Assembly (NCBI GenBank): GCA_031289895.1
Contig: JAITOP010000367.1
Location: forward strand, 1 to 5,196
Direction: 5' to 3'
DNA: 5,196 bases
Source of the DNA: Prevotellaceae bacterium
GTDB taxonomy: Bacteria > Bacteroidota > Bacteroidia > Bacteroidales > UBA932
A program made the position numbers and the translations under genes. Positions 1 to 3,783 of this stretch are shown here, piece after piece. The notes beneath the pieces were generated by a model. That model saw only the letters and a list, made by a program, of their open reading frames with translations, was not told the origin of the DNA and did not search any database. Position 1 is the stretch's first letter; each line of letters starts with the position of its first letter.

Positions 1-1
1 A

Positions 2-79
2 AATTATAGGACAAAAATTTTTGTGCGGACTGTTAAAAAATTAGGCTATAATGGTAAAAATGAGAATGCAAATGTATAA
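2..79 (+). CDS. possible C-terminal tail of a gene entering from the left edge
   Basis: Frame 2 stays open from the window edge to a TAA at 77-79, giving 25 residues that end in GYNGKNENANV. The peptide is basic and protein-like (FVRTVKKLGYNG), but I do not recognise a family. In DNA this AT-rich, 25 open codons can occur by chance. A candidate leftward promoter box at 68-76 would argue against it. It does not resemble the small ribosomal proteins (L28, L33) or the DUF4295 protein that often precede ftsY in Bacteroides relatives. Treat it as a weak call that depends on sequence left of the window. Confidence 0.22.
   Translation, partial: NYRTKIFVRTVKKLGYNGKNENANV
68..76 (-). promoter_or_regulatory. 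candidate leftward Bacteroidota -7 box
   Basis: The minus strand reads TACATTTGC, an exact match to the Bacteroidota -7 consensus TAnnTTTGY. No clear -33 TTG motif lies 17-23 bases upstream on that strand, where the AAAGTT-type repeat sits instead. There is no ATG or GTG on the minus strand between this box and the left edge, so any gene it drives must start outside the window. If real, it makes this a divergent promoter region with ftsY on the other side. A single 8-base match in AT-rich DNA is weak evidence. Confidence 0.25.
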
Positions 80-83
80 ATAA

Positions 84-117
84 GTTTGAAAGTTAGAAAG
101 TTTTTAAAGTTATAAAG
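84..117. repeat. short AAAGTTA-type repeat, inverted relative to the 2631-2799 array
   Basis: The run contains about four units of the form AAAGTTAG, AAAGTTTTT and AAAGTTAT, each 8-9 bases. Its reverse complement reads as AACTTTCT and AACTTTAT units, the same family as the long array at 2631-2799. The two copies therefore lie in opposite orientation on either side of ftsY-rimO. Confidence 0.7.
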
Positions 118-122
118 ACGTT

Positions 123-188
123 CTAATCATTAACCACTAATCATTAACCACTAATCACTAATCATTAATAATTAATCATTAATCATTA
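123..188. repeat. heptad array upstream of the ftsY promoter
   Basis: Nine consecutive 7-base units run from 123 to 185, followed by a partial TTA. The units are CTAATCA (four copies), TTAACCA (two), TTAATAA (one) and TTAATCA (two). Written on the minus strand they become NRTTART-like units, matching the CGTTAGT and CATTAGT heptads found after rimO. The array ends nine bases before the ftsY -7 box, so it occupies the place where a -33 element would be expected. The 7-base period is not a multiple of three and no coding frame is implied. Confidence 0.88.
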
Positions 189-196
189 TTTTTTAC

Positions 197-205
197 TACC
201 TTTGT
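197..205 (+). promoter_or_regulatory. ftsY-rimO promoter, Bacteroidota -7 box
   Basis: TACCTTTGT matches the Bacteroidota primary sigma factor -7 consensus TAnnTTTGY exactly. It lies 33 bases before the ftsY ATG, which would give a leader of roughly 25-30 nt. No convincing -33 TTG is visible at the usual spacing because heptad repeats fill that stretch. The box overlaps the TTG codon at 202-204, which rules that codon out as the ftsY start if this promoter is used. Confidence 0.7.
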
Positions 206-237
206 CGCAAAATAGCAAAATATTAAACTTAAATAAA

Positions 238-1206
238 ATGGCAATTTTCGGACTATTTTCGAAGGCGAAAAAAGAAATATCAGACAATAAAAAAGAAACA
301 TTAGACAGGGGATTGGAAAAAACCAAAACAGGATTGCTTGGCAAAATATCAAGGGCTATCGTTGGAAAATCAAAAGTTGACGACGATGTACTTGATAATC
401 TGGAAGAAATCCTTGTAACATCAGACGTTGGTGTTGAAACTACTATTAAAATTATTGAACGCATACAAAAGCGCGTTGCAAAAGATAAATACGTTAATAC
501 CAGCGAACTAAACGGAATATTAAAAGAAGAAATTGCCTCGATGCTCGAAGAAAACGGCTCGAAGAAAGGCGAAACTCCTTTCGATTTTTCAAAAAAACCT
601 TATGTGATAATGGTTGTAGGCGTAAACGGAGTGGGAAAAACAACCACCATAGGCAAACTTGCGGCGCAACTGAAAAACGAAGGCAAAAAAGTATATCTTG
701 GCGCTGCCGACACTTTTCGCGCTGCAGCCGTTGACCAGCTTACAATTTGGGCTGAACGTGCAGGTGTTGAAATTGTGAAACAACAAATGGGTTCTGACAC
801 AGCATCAGTGGCTTACGATACCGTCAAATCAGCCGTTGCAAACAATGCCGATGTTGTGATTATCGACACCGCAGGACGTTTGCACAACAAAATAAATTTA
901 ATGAACGAGCTTACCAAAATACGCAATGTGATAGCGAAAGTTGTTGAAGACGCGCCGCACGAAGTATTGCTTGTGCTTGACGGTTCAACAGGTCAAAACG
1001 CTTTTCAGCAGGCAAAAGAATTTACAAAAGCGACTGTTGTAACATCGCTTGCAGTTACCAAACTCGACGGCACGGCAAAGGGTGGGGTAGTGCTTGGCAT
1101 TTCCGACCAATTTAAAATTCCTGTGAAATTTATTGGTATTGGCGAAGGTATCAACGATTTACAGATTTTTGATAAAACCGAATTTGTTGAATCGCTGTTC
1201 GGATAA
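238..1206 (+). CDS. ftsY: FtsY, signal recognition particle receptor GTPase
   Basis: FtsY docks the SRP-ribosome-nascent chain complex at the inner membrane and, through paired GTP hydrolysis with Ffh, hands nascent membrane proteins to SecYEG. The 322-residue product has an N domain at about 20-110 and a G domain from about 120 to the end. Visible motifs are the P-loop GVNGVGKT (128-135), the SRP-family insertion box DTFRAAA (158-164), DTAGR (210-214), TKLDG (274-278) and the closing GIGEGINDL (300-308). The start MAIFGLFSK carries the short amphipathic membrane-contact segment typical of the family. The long acidic A domain of E. coli FtsY is absent, as is usual in Bacteroidota. I chose the ATG at 238 over an in-frame TTG at 202 because that TTG lies inside the -7 promoter box. 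There is no clear Shine-Dalgarno site, only an A-rich leader. It is probably co-transcribed with rimO, 29 bp downstream. The GTPase motifs are all intact. Confidence 0.97.
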   Translation: MAIFGLFSKAKKEISDNKKETLDRGLEKTKTGLLGKISRAIVGKSKVDDDVLDNLEEILVTSDVGVETTIKIIERIQKRVAKDKYVNTSELNGILKEEIASMLEENGSKKGETPFDFSKKPYVIMVVGVNGVGKTTTIGKLAAQLKNEGKKVYLGAADTFRAAAVDQLTIWAERAGVEIVKQQMGSDTASVAYDTVKSAVANNADVVIIDTAGRLHNKINLMNELTKIRNVIAKVVEDAPHEVLLVLDGSTGQNAFQQAKEFTKATVVTSLAVTKLDGTAKGGVVLGISDQFKIPVKFIGIGEGINDLQIFDKTEFVESLFG

Positions 1207-1211
1207 TTTTA

Positions 1212-1227
1212 ATTCATAAATTCATAA
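1212..1227. repeat. tandem 8-bp duplication in the ftsY-rimO spacer
   Basis: ATTCATAA occurs twice head to tail in the 29-bp spacer between ftsY and rimO. On the minus strand it reads TTATGAAT twice, which resembles the TTTATGAAC units of the array after rimO. With only two copies the relationship may be coincidence. Confidence 0.45.
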
Positions 1228-1235
1228 AAAAGAAT

Positions 1236-2540
1236 TTGAAAAAAATAAATCTCATAACACTTGGTTGCTCAAAAAACATTGTCGATTCCGAACATTTAAG
1301 CGCACAATTTATTGCTAACGGCTATCAAGTTGTGTTTGACAGCAACGATATTTCGGCAAAAATTGTAGTGATAAACACCTGCGGATTTATCGCATCTGCA
1401 AAAGAAGAATCGATTAATACTATTATGCAGTTTGTTGAAGCAAAACGCAGAGGCTATATTGAATATCTTTTTGTTTTCGGCTGTCTTGCAGAACGATACG
1501 CTGACGAATTACGCGCCGAAATTCCCGAAGTAGATAGTTTTTTCGGAGTTAAAAATCTTAAAGATATTGTTGCAAAAATAGGTATGCAATACAAGCATAT
1601 ACTTGTTGGTGAGCGTGCTATATCAACGCCGCAGCATTATTCATACCTCAAAATTTCGGAAGGTTGTAACCGCCGCTGCTCGTATTGCGCTATTCCGTTG
1701 ATTCGCGGAAAATATAAATCACAGCCAATGAACCAATTGCTTGCCGAAGCTCAACTTTTAGCAAATAAAGGCGTGAAAGAATTGCTTATTATTGCTCAGG
1801 ATACAACATATTATGGTATAGATATTTATAAAAAACAAAATCTTGCCGAATTATTAAATAAACTGAGCGAAATAAACCAAATAGACTGGATACGTTTGCA
1901 TTACGCTTATCCCACAAATTTTCCCGAAGATGTTATAAAAGAAATAGCAAATAATCCGAAAATATGTAAATATCTTGACATTCCTTTTCAGCACATCAGC
2001 AATAAAGTGTTAAAAAATATGCGGCGCGGAACAAATTCCGAAATTTATAAACTTATAGAACAATTACGTACTCAAATTCCTGATATTGCGTTACGTACAA
2101 CACTTTTAACAGGTCATCCCGGCGAAGATGACGCCGCTTTTGACGAACTCAAAAACTTTGTAATCAGCACAAAATTCGATAGGCTCGGCGTATTTTCTTA
2201 TTCGGAAGAAGAAGGTACATTTTCGGCAGAAAAATTTGATGATAATATTCCCGAAAATATTAAAAATGAACGCGCTAACGAGATTATGGAAATTCAAAAT
2301 TCAATATCAAAGCAATTGAACACCGCAAGAGTAGGGAAGGAGTACCGTGTGATTGTTGATAGAATTGAAAATGAATACATTATAGCCCGCACCGAATACG
2401 ATTCTCCCGAAATTGATAACGAAGTTCTAATATCCTGTAAATCAATACAAAAAACCAAAATGCCCCATGCCGGCGATTTTATAAATGTAAAAATTACCGC
2501 CAGCGAAGACTACGATTTGATAGGAGTCGTTTGTCATTAG
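1236..2540 (+). CDS. rimO: RimO, ribosomal protein S12 methylthiotransferase
   Basis: RimO is a radical-SAM enzyme that adds a methylthio group to the beta carbon of a conserved aspartate of ribosomal protein S12 (uS12). The 434-residue product has the full family layout: an N-terminal MTTase domain (about 3-120) with three cluster cysteines, C11 in LGCSKN, C49 in NTCGF and C83 in FGCLAERY; the radical-SAM core (about 135-360) with CNRRCSYC giving C144, C148 and C151; LDIPFQHIS (248-256); and a C-terminal TRAM domain (about 363-432). LGCSKN followed by VDSE favours RimO over the tRNA enzyme MiaB. The start must be TTG: no ATG or GTG precedes it in frame after the ftsY stop, and the first in-frame ATG (residue 64) would remove two cluster cysteines. 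The preceding bases are A-rich (AAAAAAGAAT). The last residues and the TAG stop fall inside a heptad array; family members usually end near DLIGVV, so the terminal CH looks repeat-derived. Confidence 0.96.
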   Translation: MKKINLITLGCSKNIVDSEHLSAQFIANGYQVVFDSNDISAKIVVINTCGFIASAKEESINTIMQFVEAKRRGYIEYLFVFGCLAERYADELRAEIPEVDSFFGVKNLKDIVAKIGMQYKHILVGERAISTPQHYSYLKISEGCNRRCSYCAIPLIRGKYKSQPMNQLLAEAQLLANKGVKELLIIAQDTTYYGIDIYKKQNLAELLNKLSEINQIDWIRLHYAYPTNFPEDVIKEIANNPKICKYLDIPFQHISNKVLKNMRRGTNSEIYKLIEQLRTQIPDIALRTTLLTGHPGEDDAAFDELKNFVISTKFDRLGVFSYSEEEGTFSAEKFDDNIPENIKNERANEIMEIQNSISKQLNTARVGKEYRVIVDRIENEYIIARTEYDSPEIDNEVLISCKSIQKTKMPHAGDFINVKITASEDYDLIGVVCH

Positions 2541-2587
2541 TCGTTGGTCGTTAGTATTTAGTCGTTAGTCATTTGTCTATAAGTCAT
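2524..2587. repeat. heptad array overlapping the rimO 3' end
   Basis: About nine units of consensus TAGTCGT follow one another: GAGTCGT, TTGTCAT, TAGTCGT, TGGTCGT, TAGTATT, TAGTCGT, TAGTCAT, TTGTCTA and an 8-base TAAGTCAT. The first two units are rimO codons and the third supplies its TAG stop. Rephased as CGTTAGT and CATTAGT, the units match the reverse complement of the heptads at 123-188 (GATTAGT, GGTTAAT), so the two arrays are diverged members of one family in opposite orientation. Confidence 0.8.
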
Positions 2588-2630
2588 CTACAAATTATTT
2601 GTTCATTCTAAAAATCTTTATGCACTTAAC

Positions 2631-2799
2631 AAACTTTCTAACTTTATGAACTTTATAACTTTATGAACTTTCTAACTTTATGAACTTTATAACTTTATGA
2701 ACTTTCTAACTTTATGAACTTTCTAACTTTATAAACTTTCTAACTTTCTAACTTTCTAACTTTCTAAACTTTCTAACTTTATGAACTTTATAATTTCAT
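2631..2799. repeat. AACTTTMT tandem array between rimO and the peroxidase gene
   Basis: About 20 contiguous units alternate between 8 bases (AACTTTAT, AACTTTCT) and 9 bases (GAACTTTAT, GAACTTTCT, AAACTTTCT), which gives a compound period of about 17 bp over most of the array. Around 2742-2765 three AACTTTCT units stand together, and a last diverged unit AATTTCAT ends at 2799. The right-hand 44 bases lie inside the minus-strand peroxidase gene and encode its final residues and stop. The plus strand is nearly free of G. I see no stem-loop in it that would act as a conventional terminator, although it separates two convergent genes. Confidence 0.93.
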
Positions 2800-3310
2800 C
2801 CGATAGCGGAGTTGTGCGCGGAGGAACGGATTTTACCCAATTACCGTTTTCATCAATCAAAAATTTTTGAAAATTCCATGTAACTTCGGCATCTTCAATA
2901 CCATTTTCGGCTTTGGTAGTCAGCCATTTATACAATGGTGCAATATCGTCGCCTTTTACCGATATTTTTTCCATCATCATAAAAGTTACGCCGTAGTTGG
3001 CAGTACAAAATTCTTTTATTTCCTGATTTGTTCCCGGTTCTTGCGCACCAAAATTATTTGCCGGAAAGCCTACGATAACAAAATTATCGTTTTGGTACTT
3101 TTCAAATAATTCCTGCAATTGTTTGTATTGTGGTGTCAGCCCGCATTTTGACGCAACATTCACAACCATGACTTTTTTGCCTTTAAATTGAGACAAAGAA
3201 AAGTCGTTTCCATCTATAGTTTTAACAGTAAAACTGTGGAAATTTTTATCCTGTGCAGTCATCACGCACACCGATAAAATAGCGAATAAGATTAATGATA
3301 CTTTTTTCAT
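2756..3310 (-). CDS. glutathione peroxidase family protein, exported, probably thioredoxin-dependent
   Basis: This is a thiol peroxidase of the GPx family, expected to reduce hydrogen peroxide or lipid hydroperoxides in the cell envelope. The 184-residue precursor starts with a signal peptide (about 1-19, KK then a hydrophobic stretch ending VMTA). C15 does not sit in a good lipobox, because V precedes it, so lipoprotein processing is unlikely. The peroxidatic cysteine is C56 in NVASKCGLTPQY. The rest of the catalytic tetrad is present: Q90 in GFPANNFGAQEPG, and W145 and N146 in WNFQKFLID. C102 (EFCTANYGVTF) lies 46 residues after C56, the same spacing as peroxidatic and resolving cysteines in yeast Gpx3 and insect GPx, which points to thioredoxin rather than glutathione as reductant. 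The usual VTFP has M111 in place of proline. The last ten or so residues (FIKLESLES) and the stop are encoded by the adjacent repeat array. It converges with rimO. No clear TAnnTTTG box was found upstream. Confidence 0.94.
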   Translation of the reverse strand: MKKVSLILFAILSVCVMTAQDKNFHSFTVKTIDGNDFSLSQFKGKKVMVVNVASKCGLTPQYKQLQELFEKYQNDNFVIVGFPANNFGAQEPGTNQEIKEFCTANYGVTFMMMEKISVKGDDIAPLYKWLTTKAENGIEDAEVTWNFQKFLIDENGNWVKSVPPRTTPLSDEIIKFIKLESLES

Positions 3311-3500
3311 TTTTTTTGTTATAATTAGTTATTATTAAATTAATTGTACGTTCATTATATAATTTTAGTTATGATTTTATGTTATAAATACATTTTTTAT
3401 AAAAATTCATTATCAATTTAACATTAAAAATATAAATATTTAATTTTATTCATTATTTGTGTTTTTAAGAAATGTATTTTTACACATTTATATACTTTTT

Positions 3501-3635
3501 TTACATTATTATTATTTGTTTTTGATATTTATTTTGCAAAAAAATATCGGGTTTTTGTTTTATTTTTCTTCGTATTACACGTTCCGAAAGAATGGTATCG
3601 AGATTGTAAAATTTTATTTGATATATTGCCATCAT
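3501..3635 (-). CDS. doubtful 44-residue basic small ORF
   Basis: An ATG at 3633-3635 opens a 44-residue frame ending at TAA 3501-3503. A second ATG follows directly, and a TAA lies immediately before the first ATG. The central part (YNLDTILSERVIRRKIKQKP) has a balanced, charged, protein-like composition, unlike the low-complexity frames on the other strand. No promoter box, ribosome-binding site or known family was identified. It could be a small protein, a gene remnant, or chance in AT-rich DNA. Confidence 0.18.
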   Translation of the reverse strand: MMAIYQIKFYNLDTILSERVIRRKIKQKPDIFLQNKYQKQIIIM

Positions 3636-3762
3636 TTATGTTTTTTTAATGCTTGTTTACAACCTGTTCCCATATTTTTATTGGATTTCATATATTTCAA
3701 TATATAACTTTACTTGCTGTTTTTCAGGCGGATAGAATAATAAGTGTGCCAATATTTGTTGT

Positions 3763-3777
3763 CTGACATTTTGTCAG
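3763..3777. terminator. small perfect hairpin after the restriction-modification gene
   Basis: CTGACA and TGTCAG form a 6-bp perfect stem with a 3-base loop, six bases beyond the TAA of the minus-strand gene. In the direction of that gene the stem is followed by ACAACAAAT, with no U-tract. The T-rich tail (TTTTCCTTATTTTC) lies on the plus-strand side. A role as weak terminator or mRNA 3' end for the leftward gene is plausible from its position, but it is not a textbook intrinsic terminator. Confidence 0.4.
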
Positions 3778-3783
3778 TTTTCC

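Larger units (their letters stand above)
3311..3783. other. AT-rich intergenic region, 473 bp
   Basis: This stretch separates the peroxidase start from the stop of the restriction-modification gene, both on the minus strand. It is dominated by A/T runs and contains no recognisable gene. An 82-codon plus-strand frame starting with GTG at 3459 is low-complexity F/L/I/Y and I regard it as chance. The peroxidase promoter should lie near 3311-3400, but no exact -7 consensus is visible. A doubtful small minus-strand ORF (3501-3635) and a perfect hairpin (3763-3777) are listed separately. Confidence 0.75.

Noticed and set aside
11..24. 14-bp palindrome ACAAAAATTTTTGT
   Set aside because: It is an A-run next to a T-run, which is common in DNA of this composition, and it has no adjacent context to suggest an operator.
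21..51. E. coli-like promoter (TTGTGC and TATAAT, 19 bp apart)
   Set aside because: Bacteroidota primary sigma factors use a different consensus, and AT-rich DNA often produces TATAAT by chance.
123..188. CRISPR array or replication iterons
   Set aside because: The 7-base units are contiguous without spacers, so this is not CRISPR. No replication initiator or DnaA-box cluster is nearby to support an origin.
202..237. In-frame TTG start giving FtsY 12 extra N-terminal residues
   Set aside because: The TTG is part of the TACCTTTGT promoter box, so it would lie upstream of the transcript start. The ATG at 238 gives the standard FtsY beginning.
2590..2602. ACAAAT/ATTTGT stem with a one-base loop as a rimO terminator
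   Set aside because: A one-base loop is not stable, the stem is nearly all A/U, and no U-tract follows.
3459..3707. 82-codon plus-strand ORF rich in F, L, I and Y
   Set aside because: It has low-complexity composition from T-rich DNA, a GTG start without context and no recognisable domain. It looks like chance.
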